DNA of 64,000 bases from Isoetes taiwanensis (Eukaryota > Streptophyta > Lycopodiopsida > Isoetales > Isoetaceae). Shown piece after piece: positions 11,651 through 24,099 of this stretch. The notes beneath the pieces are model-generated. The model saw only the letters and a program-made list of their open reading frames with translations, was not told where the DNA came from and did not search any database. Location of the stretch: NCBI GenBank assembly GCA_021234155.1, contig JAJEKV010000428.1, positions 1 to 64,000 of the forward strand, read 5' to 3'. The stretch's first letter is position 1; every line of letters starts with the position of its first letter. The position numbers and the translations under genes were made by a program.

Positions 11651-12221
11651 CTTGTTGCTTATACTAACACATTTGTTATTCATGTCAAACTCACAGTCAT
11701 ATACAATACATACATAGATCCATTTAATTATATTTGGATCTCATTCATTTGAAAATAAAAATGTTAGAAGATTGATTCGAGGACGATGTCGCTAAGGTTT
11801 GCGCCTTAGGGCGGCGGCGGCGGCCGCCCGAGCACTGAGAGCCCCAAGGGTCTGATCTGTACCTGGAAGAGCAGCGACCAAGCTGCTTCTGTTTTGCAAA
11901 AGCCCATAGCAGATCATGAGGTTTTCCATTACCACCCGCATTTGGGTCTGCTGCAACAGGGAGTTGGTTGAAGTATTGCCGCCATTTCAATCTTCTCTTC
12001 TCTAAACAACAGATTGTGATTTGGTAAGGGTCTGATTTGTGTTTTTTGCCGTGAGAGCTTTTCTGTTTAAGCAGTAAATAGGCTAGCAAGCAGGTGCTCC
12101 AAAGATTCTGGTGGGTTAGAACCGTTGAACTCATCTGGATCTCATCTTTTCGCTGACGCTAGGGCATATAAACACTAGTAGGCTTGGTTTTTCAGATCTG
12201 AGTATGCCATATATCTACTTT

Positions 12222-12268
12222 TGGTTTGAAGACCGCTGTGATTTGAAGACCGCTGTGATTTGAAGACC
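12222..12268. repeat. 17-bp tandem triplication
   Basis: TTTGAAGACCGCTGTGA is repeated almost exactly three times in a row. Confidence 0.9.
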
Positions 12269-14061
12269 GCACTCACTGTGGTAGTGCCTGCACTCCTTGT
12301 AGGCGCTGCTTAGGGCTTTCTTGTCAATCCTCAAGCCTGCTGGATGATATGGCATGGAGTATCAAGTCTTCTGTGTCGCTTGCCTAGTATTGTTTGTGTG
12401 CTAGGACACTAAGTGCATTCTCTTTGTGCATTTCGAAGTGTTGGGAGGAAGATAGTGGCTGGACTAGAGACTGGACCATCGGTCGCATGAAATGGTGGCC
12501 TCTTTTTTTTTTTAACTTTGAGAAGACTGATAGGCACTCAGTCCTAAGGAGCTGCAGATCTGAAGGTTTGGGGAGTTGATTTGTCTGGAAGAGTGTAAAA
12601 GAGAGGCAGCTCATGGATAGTAGCTGCTATGATTCTACTTGTGGATGGCCCATCCTTTTCTCAATGCATATTGATATGTATATTAGCTGTGTGTTCTTTT
12701 AGGTGTCATCCGCCCCCTTTCCCAGCAAGGGGAGACTATGATCTAGTGGCTGGTGCAGGATGAACCAGATTGAATAAGGGAAGTTAGAGTCATTGGACGG
12801 GAGACTGATGCCTCTTTACAGCTGCAGTAGAGCACAAGTGTAGTTGAGGCCTATGTCAGCAGATAAAGGTGCTTAGGAAGAGCAATTGAATCACCCCTTG
12901 GGGGTAGGCTTGGGTGAATCTCTGCAAGTTAGAAGATGGAGTAGTCGGCCCCTTTGTACAAGATTGGAATTGGGGTTTGCCCTCTTATAGTACAATTATG
13001 CAAGATGAGTTTCCAGGCCAAGTTAACGCGTTGCTTTTTTTTAGCCCTTTGAATGCTTGCATCTTTCGGTGGTGGAACTTCAAATGGCCTCAATTATGGT
13101 ATACACATTGCGTGTTGCTTGCTTGGTATCGCCTATGGGTTTTTTCCTCTTCTCTATCATGGAATAATTTAAGGGCTAAACTTAGCTATTTGGCGATTTT
13201 TTAGCATATTTTCGAAAAAAATTGGCTAAAGTAAGTGGAAAAAATTGGAAAAATAATAATAATTTTAGCTTAACTTTTTTCGGGACTACACCAACCCTGG
13301 AACTCTTTAGCCAAACGCTAGAAAGTAAGAGAATGAAATTTTGTATTGTTTAGCTAAACCACAGAAACTTTTAGAATGAATTTCGGGCTAGTTTAGCTAA
13401 TATCATTCTAGTTTATAAGAAATATATGATTAGTAGTTTAATTTCTAGCATGATAAATTAATTTGAGTCATAGATTTTGCTAGTTAGCATTATTTAGAAT
13501 ATTTTCCAAAGAAAATGACTAAAATAATTGGAAACAATTGAAAAAAGTATAGTAATTTGGCTTAATATTTTCTGTTAGCCCACACCATAGAAATTTTTGG
13601 AATGATGCTTGTGTTAGTTTAGCTAAATGCTAGAAAGTACGAGAGCAAAAATATGTAGAGTTTAGCTAAACCACAGAAAGCTTTGGGATTAATATCGAGC
13701 AAGTTTAGCTAAAGCCATTCTGGCTAATAAGAAATATGCGATTAGTAATTTATTCCCTGTTCTCTATAGCTAGAGAGGATGACTTGGTGATCCGTACAGG
13801 TCAGATTGGTAAAGCAAGATATACAGGACGGGAGACCTGTGTCTCTTGTAGCTGCAACACATATACTGTTTAAATGTTAATGCCTTCAAATCTTTTGGGG
13901 GTGTGCTTCAGGAGGTAGATACTATTGAAACAGATATTTTGTTCACTGCAACTCATATTTGTCATGACGGGGCTACCATGAGTCTGTGGGGCTGCAGCAT
14001 CTTACTGGAAGCTTCTCTGGAAAATTTCCATTAGAATTGCGATTGGCTTTCTCCTGTAGTA

Positions 14062-14991
14062 GGGCAAAAGTATGCTGGTGGGTAGCTAATAAACGCGATC
14101 AAAGACACCAAAGACGCAAACACTTTCCAAAGACTTTCCAAAGACTTTTTTTTTTTTTTTTGTTTTTCATAATCGGCCATGCAATTCGATCATACATGCA
14201 AAATTTCAGGGCCTAATTTGGGATATTGAGTGAGCAATTAGATAGATAGATAACAAAACAAAATTTCTTAATTCAGCCCAAATTAAGCTAAATCAGATGG
14301 GGCTTTTCAGATTTTCATAATCGGCCATGCACCCATATCCTACGTGCAAAATTTCAGAACCTAATTTGGGATATTGTGTGAGCAATTAGAGAAAAACCAT
14401 TGTTGCGGCATAGTTTTTTGGTACGATGAAGAATTTTTTAATTCAGCCCAAATTAAGCTAAATCAGCTGGGGCTTTTTAGATTTTCATAATCGGCCATGC
14501 ACCCATATCCTACGTGCAAAATGTCAGAACCTAATTTGGGATATTGAGTAAAAAATTAAAGAAAAACCTTTCTTGCAACGGGTTTTTGTAAAAGCAAATG
14601 AGAAATCTCTTAAGTCAGCCCAATTTAAGCAAAATTAGATGGGGCTTTTTAATTTTGAAATATGGTAAAATGACAATCCTACCTTTGGGGATAAGTTTTA
14701 TGAAAAGATATGATGGATTGAGCAACTAATTGGAGATTCACATGCCAATTTGGAGTTTGGGTCATTTCTGCGCACTAGTCAGACTCCAATCTAATGAAAT
14801 CGATGCTAATCTGATGAAAAATTCGAGCAATGTGGAACGATTCTTGGCTGAAGAATCCTCTTAACAAATGAAGGGTGTAAAAAAACGAACCCACGAGCAC
14901 CCACCAGCACCCAAAAAAAAGCAGGAAGCGGGGGTGCTAAAAGCATCCGTCCGGACGCGTGCTTTTGCACCCCACCAGCATACTTTTGCCC
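14062..14991. mobile_element. 930-bp terminal-inverted-repeat element with 4-bp target duplication
   Basis: The left terminus GGGCAAAAGTATGCTGGTGG at 14062 is answered by its reverse complement ending at 14991. AGTA at 14058-14061 is repeated at 14992-14995 as a candidate target duplication. Inside are three units of a 150-170-bp tandem repeat and no transposase, so the element is non-autonomous. A short relative lies at 17424-17642 with the same termini and subterminal sequence (GGACGC-x-TGCTTTTG). The superfamily is not identified. A 4-bp duplication with these termini does not fit the plant families I know best. Confidence 0.8.
14164..14700. repeat. 150-170-bp tandem repeat inside the TIR element
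   Basis: TTTTCATAATCGGCCATGC recurs at 14164, 14314 and 14483. TCAGCCCAAATTAAGC recurs at about 14273, 14444 and 14615. Units differ by small indels and substitutions. Confidence 0.9.
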
Positions 14992-15812
14992 AGTATTCAA
15001 AACTGTTGAATATATGTTACTTTGCCGTGAAGCTCTACATGGAAAGAGTAGCCTAGTCTATAGTACCTTTATTGTAGAGAAGAGGTTGAGGCAGTTATAC
15101 AAGTGGAGTAGCGGGTTGCTCTAGTAGTGAAGGGAGCTCTTGTTGAAATGCCTATAGTACCTTGCTAGTGGGAAGACAGTTGGCAATCTTGCCTAGTACA
15201 GTTCTACTTCTGCTTAAAATCTTGGGGGTTGGGCTTCTTGGTAGTGGAGCGTATTTCTGGAAGAGTAAGTAAGCCTCGATAGTACTGCTAGTAGGAGAAG
15301 AAGACAGATCTTCATTCCTTCGGTGCGTTCTTCAAGATCATGAGGAATAATTTTGATTGCACTCTACAAGTGCTATTACCTTCCCATAGTACCTACAATA
15401 GTTGGGAAGAAGGCCACACCCTCTAGTACTGGAAGAACTAAAAGGCTGAGGAGCATATCATTTTGCAGGGATGAAGAAGAGGTTGAGAACCTTGACCATA
15501 GTACATGGACGTGATCTTAGAGTAGTTTTTCAGTTTGATGGCTGCGTGTATCTTTTGTTACAATTCTTTCTATCTGGTGACTAAGAGCATTGTATACTTC
15601 CTATCTGGCCTATTGTGGAGCCCACAAGAAGGTAGTGTACCTTGTTTTTATATTAATAAAAAATTCTTACCCTCAAATAAAAAAAAATTAAAAAAAAAAA
15701 ATGTTTCATTCATTTGTAGATTTGCAGATGTGAATTCGTTCTATAATCATGATGTTAATTGATTTTCATTCACTTAACAAATTGCAACTAGTTAAAAACA
15801 ACTGGATCTCAT

Positions 15813-16933
15813 AAGCGAGGTGTGAGAATTGAGCTCCCTTGGGCATTGTTATATCCATTGAAAGCTTCTTCACATGCCTCTCCAGTACTGAAAGGCTTGC
15901 TTCGGGCCTGGAAGGTAGTCCAGCAGGTGATTACATTTGATTGGGAAGCTTGTCTCCAGGCATCTTCCCCCTTTCTGTGGTTGCCTTTGTATACTCATGG
16001 CCAACTACACCCAGTTGTAGAATTTATGCATGCGCATTCCCAAGCGAGGTGGAGGAGAGCAGGTATTATTTCTATTGAACAGTGGTATTTTGGTATTGAC
16101 ATTGCTCCTTGGCAATGGTTTCAGGAGACATATGGGTTGTTGGATAAAGATATCAGTATATAGGCTTATGTAGCAAGTGCCCTTCCTCTAATTAAGAAGG
16201 TGGGTAACAAGAGATCTTTGGAACTTTGTTCAAGATATTAAAGAAGGCAAGAAGCTAGTCGGGTTCATGCTCTGATTGCTTACCTCCTCAAATACTTTAT
16301 CACCTTCTCGAAAATGGCACTTTAGGACTTTGCCTTCTCAATGGCAATCCATACGGAACCTTGTTTGGTCTAAATATAATCCTCCAAAGGTAAATGTTCT
16401 ACTTTGGCGGTGATTCATCGCTCTTTGAGAGTTAATGAGATGGTTCATCGCTTTTAAGCAGGGAGTAAGCCCACTTTGCCCAATGTGTGGCGGTGCATTG
16501 AAACATTGGAGCACTTGTTTATATTTGTATATGGTGAGTAGTCTTAGGTCTGGCTGCATTCTCTTTTGGAGTACCTTTGGATAGTGACACTTTCTTTTTG
16601 GGTATTTATCCAAATCGGTGGGATCACTTCTAAAAGGATTGCATTTCACATGGCAAAGTCTTGGCTAATATGGAGTGTATGGGGCGAAAGGCGAAGAAGA
16701 AAGGTCTTTTGTGATAAGCGTATTTCTTCTCAGGTGGTGCTTCAAGAAATTCGTAAGAAGTTGTATAATTGCTTTCAGATCTCAATTGGCCCGATTCGTA
16801 TTAAAATTCCAATATGGAGTGATCATCTAAAAGTGATTGATGCTTCAGGGACATTTCTTACTTCTGGAAGTACTTTGTAATATTTTGAGTGTATAATATG
16901 AAGTAAAACACGTTCTTCAAAAAAAAAAAAAAA
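15813..16933 (+). mobile_element. 5'-truncated L1 LINE with A tail and target duplication
   Basis: CAACTGGATCTCAT at 15799-15812 is repeated at 16934-16947, directly after a run of about 15 A (16919-16933). This gives a clear insertion boundary. Coding debris includes 15822-16163 (ending WQWFQETYGLLDKDIS) and, through frameshifts, PPKVNVLLWR, a C-P-M-C-G-G / ETLEHL zinc-binding stretch near 16470-16515, and AKSWLIWSVWGERRRRKVF near 16650-16705. These are the order and motifs of the plant L1 zf-RVT C-terminus. Stops and frameshifts make it a dead copy. Confidence 0.85.
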
Positions 16934-16949
16934 CAACTGGATCTCATTC

Positions 16950-17420
16950 ATTAGAAAATAAAAGGGTTTTCAGAGTGCAGATTGTAGGTATGAAATAAAA
17001 CAATCACTTTACAAATTGCAATTCACTTTACAGATTGCATTTTGTTACAAATAAAACGTTTGAAGAAGCAATAACATCATGTTTTCCATTCTGACTTTGT
17101 CTTTTAGTTTGCTGATGGCTGTCTTCTAGCGGCAGCTCTTTTATTTTCTAGTCATTAATGTAGGTTTTCAGTTTTCAAGTTTCCGGTGCTAATAGAAATG
17201 GTTGCTTGATTTTCGTCTGGGTACATGGCAAACTTAGAAATATACAGGAGAGGGTAATGGGATCTTCCTATAGTATCCTTGTTTTGATTGTGATCTATAT
17301 CTATCATTTTGAGTGCCTCGGTGTTCTTCTACTTCTATTCTTATATTGAATATGGTCTGAATTCACTAAAAGAATCTCGATCTATTCACAATTCTCATTG
17401 ACCATGTTCTTTTGAAGCTA
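16950..17420. other. gene-free stretch
   Basis: AT-rich sequence with no recognised feature. GGATCTCATTCATTAGAAAATAAAA at its start (16939) resembles 11737-11760, a sign that the pre-insertion host sequence already held a small duplication. Confidence 0.4.
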
Positions 17421-17423
17421 AAA

Positions 17424-17642
17424 GGGCAAAAGTATGCTGGTGGGGTACAAAAAAACACGACCCCAGCACTTAGATCAACACCCTGCACCTAGTATTCTAT
17501 CATAGTATTCCACTTGATTACCTAATTACCATGTGCTAGTACCAGTAACACCTTAAACATGTTGCCATATGGGTTGCTATATGAGTGCTATCAGCATGTG
17601 TTCGGACGCCTGCTTTTGTACCCCACCAGCATACTTTTGCCC
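17424..17642. mobile_element. 219-bp MITE, same family as the 14062 element
   Basis: The terminal inverted repeats are perfect over 29 bases (17424-17452 and 17614-17642), beginning GGGCAAAAGTATGCTGGTGG. AAAA flanks both sides as a 4-bp target duplication. The interior has no coding capacity. Confidence 0.9.
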
Positions 17643-17646
17643 AAAA

Positions 17647-18495
17647 CTCTTGGATTACCACCTCTGCTTTCTTTTATCTTCTCTGCACTAGTATCAATCC
17701 TCTTAATTTGATGCTTTGCGCCATAATTTTTTCCCCGTTTCTTACCAATTTATAGCCATCACTTTTCTCTATATTAATCATCACATTGCGTGTTTGTTTT
17801 TTAGAGGCTGTTTTGCACATTTCCGTTGGCAATAACTTCCAGGATTTCAACATTCATATATGTTCTTTCTTAGTTTTTTTCCCCCTATTGTGAAGAATTG
17901 CATCATCTAAATTTATAGAAATCATATATGTAACACTTGTTTGGTGCTCAGTTGCTATATTGTCTTGAGCTTTTCTATGCAGACAGACAGGCAGCAGGTA
18001 GGCTGACAAACAGACATATGATTCATACCAGGATTTTCTAGTGTAATAAATTCTATATCGATTTAAACTCAGATTTCATGTTCATGACATGAATAACAAC
18101 TTGCAGAATCCATCTAAGGAAATGATACTTAGAAGTCGAACCTCGTATGGTGTGTTTTTGCTTAACATACCCAACTTCTAGGAGTTCCAGCACCGTGTTA
18201 GCACCTCCATGAATGAGCATGGATGGGTATTGACAGGTCGTGATGGACCGTGAAATAACGAATCTTGACGAGCTATTCATTCACGGGTGATGAATCATTA
18301 CCTCACCGCTATAACTCAGGGATAAATTGAGGTTTTACGCCATGAGTTCGCTTTGTGCATTTCACATTCCTATTTTTTACTATGATCATAAAGGTCGTGT
18401 TCTTTTTCTTTTTTGATGATCCAAATCAACATGCAATCTAACTGTTTTTTATTTTTTCAGCTGAAGATGGCAAGAGCATAATATGAATTTTTCGA
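17647..18495. other. no gene recognised
   Basis: AT-rich sequence. The minus-strand frame at 18053-18280 shows no recognisable motif. Confidence 0.4.
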
Positions 18496-18499
18496 GTTC

Positions 18500-19260
18500 A
18501 GGAATGTGGAGTCGGAAGGAAGAAAACCCAGAGAAATCAAGTCGAAGGATGTTTCATCTGCTGATTTCTTATCTGTTTTAAGGTACCGATTGAGGTCGGG
18601 GAAGATTAATGTCAAAGAAATCAAGCCGACTTTTGAGCGAAGTTCAATGGTGCCTTCAAAAGTTTACCAAAATGGACCTACCAATAATGAATGAGGACAA
18701 GAATGGCGGGGGGCTTTTTGTGGCGTAAGAACGCTTAAAGCTTTGGCCATTCCAAAGAAGTATAAGGTGAATTGGGCATCTCTAGCTATAGAGTCTTACA
18801 GATTTTCCATAATTCATAAAACTAAGGATGAAGTTAACTGTTTTGAAGTTAACTTGAATATGATTATGAATCACATTAGAAGTATGTCAGGTCTTAAAAA
18901 GAAATATAAAGAAGATAACTGTTAGAAGATAGCTTTGTTAAAGCTATGAACTGTGTAGATGCCACATGCAAGCTCTCATACACATAGATATCAGAGAAGA
19001 TAAATTCTATTAAGCTTTACAGTGTTGACCTAGCAATGCTGCTTTAGTGGACTATTTGAAGAAGAAGGAAGCAAATCTGATGGCTTTACTTTCTACAACC
19101 ATTGGGATTGCTAGTACATCCGATGAGCAAAGGTTAACGGATGAAATAAAGTCTATGGTCATAGATTGGATTTCTGGCATGCAAAGTGCAAGTATTACTT
19201 TGAAGTCATATGGATACTTATGATCTGCTTGCAGATCAGTTTGCTGAAAGGTGTGAAGGT
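18500..19260 (+). pseudogene. unidentified coding fragment(s)
   Basis: Two plus-strand blocks look like real coding sequence. One is 18506-18694, with VSSADFLSVLRYRLRSGK. The other is about 18690-18925, which joins it after a stop and contains GVRTLKALAIPKKYKVNW. Further frame-broken sequence runs to about 19250 and includes CEGCGLSF. I do not recognise the family. The stops between blocks suggest a decayed transposon gene or pseudogene. The fragment ends where the GC-rich LINE begins. Confidence 0.35.
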
Positions 19261-19324
19261 TGTGGTTTATCTTTTAGCTCATATTATAATTTCCTTATCA
19301 AATTAGCCATATACAAGGGGTTTT

Positions 19325-20280
19325 TTGTCAACCCCTTGCAAGCACCATGACATATCCCGAACTCCTGCCTCGGCAGAGAATTGGAGCCATGTCAAAGCGG
19401 GAGTGGAGGCTAACAGTGCTCGTATTGAGGCTAACAGTGCCCGCCTGGCCGGCATGACAGTGGAGATGGAGTCCTCGGCATCCCATGTGCTCAAAAGGCA
19501 AATGGTGGTCGAAAAGAACCGCATCACAGGTCTGGAGACCCGCACGCTGCATGTGGAAGATGGCCTTGGCTTGGCGCCGGCGCAAGAGCAAAGCCGCAGA
19601 GGTCGCCGACATGCGGGCCCGCCCCAGACTCGTGTTCATCACTCACGGACACCATGACAGGGGAAAGGGGCGCGAATGCAGAGGCGATGGTCACGGTGTC
19701 GGCTTCCGGAGGTGGAGGCGACCACCACCATGGCACTGAAGCCAGTCGCCTCTTGCGGCCGGCCACCCGCACACGGCTTCGGGATCTTCAGGGTAAGATC
19801 GGAACAGCAAGCCCGGCCCTCGACGCCCGTGTGCTGGGGCTCGAGCACGCTCTCGCTACTCAGAGCCTGGAGCTCCAGGGGTTGCGGGCAACCATCCATA
19901 GACAGAGCGGGGTCTCCCTGGCAGAGGTTTCATAGTCACTGCGGCAGTCGCGAGGAGAGATGGCCAAGCAAAGAAGAGCCACCAAGAGGTAGTGCTCCCG
20001 ACTTCGGGGGGGCGAGAACAGCGGCTGAGACCACTACCCGCCACGACCTCCCACGCCGGCCGGGGCCCCTTGCTAGCGCCCGCCTCCGACCACTCCATGC
20101 CACCCGGCCACCACCACCACCCCCCAACACGGGACCCGGCCCTTGCCCACCTTTGACCCTGCCGCCGGGAACTCGGGGCCTTGGCGGGAGAGGCCCTGTC
20201 ACGGTAGTTCGAGGCATGCCGAGCGTTAGGGGAGAGTCCCTGCGCCCACAACATCCAGAAACACATTCTCGATGGAGATG
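19325..20280 (+). pseudogene. LINE ORF1-like region
   Basis: Overlapping frames at 19325-19657 and 19654-19935 encode coiled-coil-like stretches (heptad-rich EANSARIEANSARL, then LDARVLGLEHALATQSLELQ). A proline-rich segment follows. Position upstream of the endonuclease and the coiled coil suggest ORF1, the RNA-binding particle protein of LINEs. No zinc knuckle is evident. Frames change repeatedly, so it is not intact. Confidence 0.45.
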
Positions 20281-20780
20281 ACATTCCGGGGCGGTTCATT
20301 ATTTCCGGCGGCCCGTCATGGGGCTCGGCGCCCGGGCGTGTGGCGCATTGTCATATTCGCGGTTGCGGATACACGGTGCGTGATGCCATATTGCGCCCGG
20401 GGCGGATGCTGGAAGGGGACATCCACATGCGTGGGCCAGGGACCTCACACCCGTGCAACGAGGCACGCAGACGGGGAGCTTGTCGTGGTCAGAGGCATTA
20501 GCCACCGGGGGTGCCGCGAGGATTGGTTCAAAGGCGGGATGCACATTTTACGACGACCGCCTCTGCTTTGCGAACCCAGCGGTCCCAACCGGCGCGACGC
20601 GGGCCCTTACGCTTCTCCTACCGGCCCCCCCTTCTCCTGCTCCTACTCCCCGCTCCCTCACGACCCATGCCCTCTCGACCACATGCGCCTCCGCTCCATC
20701 TACTTCTCCTCGACCCTCGACCCGCTTCCAAGTCCTCCCCGTGACTCAGTGCGCGATACCATCCCTGGGACAAATATGAT

Positions 20781-21482
20781 TTGTGCCTGGGGTGGTCTCA
20801 TGGAATTGTCGAGGCTTCCCTTGGCGAAGGGGGCGGTCGAACTTCGTGGCGGCCGATATGGATCTCATCTTTCTCATGGAGACATGGGAGCATCTTTGAG
20901 CCGCGAGCTACGATCTGCCGGGTTACCAACATTTCTGGTCTTCAATACCTGTACAGGACAGAGGGTCATGGTGGAGTGGCTTGCTACTACCGGACAACCT
21001 TGGCACATTCGGTTACCCTCCAGAAGACAGACAGACACAACCGGTACTTGTGGGTTCGTGTGCATAATACCAGTGGCAACCCTCTTTTTCTGGCCGCCTG
21101 TTATTTCCCTCACGCAGAGAGCACCTTCTATCGCAGCCACCCCGATGCGGATAGGATGCACCCTTATGTCGATCTATATGATGACATACTGGCCAGCACA
21201 GCCAGGTTGGGTAGGGTCGTCCTTCTTGGAGACTTCAATGCATGGACAGGAGTAGAGCAGCCCATGCGACTTGACCCCCTCGTTGACGATGTCCTGCAGC
21301 TACGCCCCGCAGAAGCAACCTGGCCACGAGGATCGGATGATGCCCGTGTCACTTTCGCTTTGTACGGGCGGTTGCTCCTGCTATGTGGTATTTTTGACTT
21401 GATAATTTGCAATGGCTCATCACAAAGTGGTCCGATTCTCGCAAGTGCACATGCGGCCAGGACAATCGTGGGGAGGGTCTAG
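20781..21482 (+). pseudogene. LINE APE-type endonuclease domain
   Basis: The 233-residue frame reads through much of an apurinic-like endonuclease domain: an HGGVACYYR block at about 20967-20995, LFLAACYFPHAES, and LLGDFNAWTG at about 21222-21251. The GDFNA motif carries the catalytic Asp/Asn pair. The N-terminal part, which should include the N and E metal-binding residues, lies in a different frame or is degraded. The sequence to 22000 continues in other frames. The domain would nick target DNA for reverse transcription if it were intact. Confidence 0.75.
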
Positions 21483-22479
21483 TGTGGTGGACTATGTGCT
21501 CGTGAAGTTGCGCCAAGATATGCATCTCGGCCGCTTGTTTCGGGGTGGGCATGTAATACAATCGGGATGAGGAGGTCGACTCGGATCACCTCCCACTTTA
21601 TTTGGACTTGGTTTGGCAAAGCCATAACCCCACTATGCCACCCCTCGCCGGCCCTCGGTTGAGACTAGATTATGAGCAAGCAGGACTACACCGAGATGCT
21701 CATGGACGCCCTCCCGATGGTCGCGGACCTCCACACTAGAGTAGCAGATGCACCACCGACTTTCGCTATTACGGGATCACCCGGGGGACGAGTGCTTTGG
21801 GGACCCCCCCCCCGCCGCCAGGGTCAGCAACATTCCCGCAGAACCGATGGTTTGATGAAAGTGTAAAGAACGCAAGCGGCAGCTCCGTCACATTACGGAT
21901 CCGGTACCCGCTTGCAGGCCACCCACGCATCGCGTCCATCCGGAAGGAGACAAAGCTTGCCGTGCATCGAGGGGGAGATGTTCGGGACTGCCGGGACACT
22001 CATCCTCGAACCTTTTGGCGCAGAGTGCCCGAAGGCCAACCCAAGCCTACGGGGACATCACACCCGGGCGATTGGGAATAGTGACTGTGCCCGCACTCTA
22101 TGACTGGGCCAGGGGGCGTGCGCCCATACCCCCACGGGATGGCCCCCATTGGTTCTCGTGGAGGAGGATGTTGAGGAGGGCCCGCGAATGGCTGGCTAAT
22201 GGGAAGGCAAATGACCTCGATGGTATGCGTGCCGAAGTTACTCAAATGGGCAGGCGCCGGCGATGCCGGCCCTCACTACCCTTCAACGAGCATTGCGGCA
22301 GATCGGTCTCCCGGACAATGGACCACGCTGTGGTTGTTCCCATTCTAAGGCGGGCGACCCACACCGTCCGCCAATTACGGACGATCATGGTCAGCTCAAG
22401 ATTTGCCAACCGCTATCGGCATTCTCGGCGGCGGTTGACCCGGCCGGGCGAGGCAAACAGATGTGCGAGCCCTCACACA

Positions 22480-23100
22480 CAGGCGGGCTTTGGACCCCGC
22501 CACTCAACGATTGACCATATCTTTACTGCGGGGGCGATTGAAAGACGGCCAGGAATCATCTGGCAGGACTTGTATTCTTCGCTTTGTGGACTTCGCTAAG
22601 GCTTTTGATGCGGTACCGAAAGCCGTGGGCTAGGCTTGCAGCGGGGCTCCCACCGCGTCGCGGAAATGCCATATGACGATTATGCGAGAGTTGTTTTGGC
22701 GGGATGCGGCCGGACGGGCCAAGCATTCACCAAGTAGTATCGGGTCGGGGCGGGTTGCCTTTTGGCCTCTACATTGATCCGGTTAGAGCCCCGGCTTCGG
22801 CGAGCATGGGGGGATGGCATTTTGCACTGTGTCCTATCTATGCGGGGCGATGTTGGCCTCACCGCCCACACCCTGAAGCTATGCGGTCTCACACGGATGC
22901 CCTAGACACATTTTTGTCGCTACAAACATGGCGTGAATCGCCAAGACCGGGTGGTTCTCATATCCTCTTCCGCCACCCCATGCCTCCCCGCACTCACATA
23001 TCGGGGATGTACTGCGGACGCCACGCCCACCTACAAGTATCTAGGGGTGGAGTTCCCCTCCTCGCTCTGGCTGGAGGCGCCTATCCGCTATGGTGACAAA
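22480..23100 (+). pseudogene. LINE reverse transcriptase core (decayed)
   Basis: GFGPRHSTIDHIFT at about 22489-22530 fits the RT entry motif GFR-x-STxDxI. LRFVDFAKAFDAV, with the first catalytic Asp, spans about 22572-22610. The YADD position near 22835 now reads through a frame error (TATGCGGGGCGATGTT), so the catalytic Asp pair is lost in any one frame. KYLGVEF at about 23036-23056 is the conserved post-palm motif. Confidence 0.7.
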
Positions 23101-23890
23101 GCGGTGAAAGCGCTTTATGCCATGCGTAACAACAAATCACCCGGCGAGCTCTATGATTGGGGCCATCGGTCCATCACTGCTCGCACCGGTCGAGCTGTCG
23201 CCCTTCTCAGACGGGTCGAGGTTTGGGGCCGTGGGCTGCCTCTTTGGCGACATGGAATGACTTGGAGCAAAAGTGGAAGGCATTTTTGGCACGCACTTGG
23301 GGTGAAACCTTCGGGTTCCCATCGACTGCGGCAGGAAACCGGATTCTTGTCGCCCGTGGGCAGCCCTTGATAGACACATCGCCTATTTTCGAGGAAAGTG
23401 GTTACTATGGTGATGCTCTCTGGCCCCGCCTTTTGGCTTACACCGCGGGCAATGAGTCCACACGCTTAGGCCTGTTGGAGGGTAAGAGAGATCGCTGGTT
23501 TGCCGGATGGAACGCGATGGAGCACAGATGCGCTGCAGTGGACCGTGCCGATCGTGGATACCGGCGGGAGTACCTAGACGCTTTGTTTCCTTGGCAAGCT
23601 CACGGGACCCCTAAGAAAGCAGGTCAAAAACGCCCATTACAAGGAGCACATCAACCCGTGTTAGCGGGGCCTACGGGGCCACTGCTGCTCCTACCGAAAA
23701 AGCCGCCAGACTCATTGCCTCCATTCGCGACAAGTGCCCACCATCTTCGTCGAGGCAGACGGTGGGTTGAGAGCCCCGCCAGCCGTGCTCATCCTGGTCT
23801 TTGCCAAACGGGTGCCATTGAGGATGAGTCTCACACTTTCCGTGAGTTGCCCCGTTTCGGTCAGATCCGCCGATACGCTCCTTAGTACGG
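23100..23890 (+). pseudogene. LINE ORF2 C-terminal segment
   Basis: This continues the RT thumb and C-terminal region: AVKALYAMRN, then the frame at 23157-23885, which ends with C-x-TGAIEDESHTF-RELPRF. IEDESH resembles the IEDEEH / VEDENH zinc-knuckle neighbourhood of the other LINEs at 11.2 and 52.5 kb. This suggests they belong to related clades. Confidence 0.6.
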
Positions 23891-24099
23891 GCCGGACTTG
23901 CCCCTTACATTTTGCCGATGAACACAATGCCATCGATGCGTGCCACCGGGTCGTACATTGTGAGGTAATCTTGGACCTCGCGAGGTCACCTTTGCCCCCC
24001 TTTGGGCCGCCACCGATTAGGGCACGTGGGTGCGGCATGCATGTTGTATATATTTGGGTGTTTACGCATTTTGTATGTTAGTTTGTCGGCGGTGATTCT

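Larger units (their letters stand above)
11766..15696 (+). mobile_element. composite poly-A retroposon (possible copy 3), host to a nested TIR element
   Basis: The 5' end is GC-rich (GCCTTAGGGCGGCGGCGG near 11800), like the starts of the retroposons at 820 and 35144. The 3' end reads TTAATAAAAAATTCTTACCCTC followed by an A-rich tail to about 15700, close to the 3' end of the 33997-35144 element. AAAAATGTT at 11757-11765 and 15697-15705 is a candidate target duplication, weakened because the A residues could belong to the tail. The interior has no recognised domain. It contains a 17-bp triplication, pale AT-rich sequence at 13.2-13.75 kb, and the 930-bp TIR element at 14062. Treating it as one element is an inference. 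Confidence 0.45.

Noticed and set aside
19524-20299. Minus-strand genes in the GC-rich block
   Set aside because: Open frames on both strands are expected in GC-rich DNA. The plus-strand motifs define a LINE and the minus-strand peptides show no domain.
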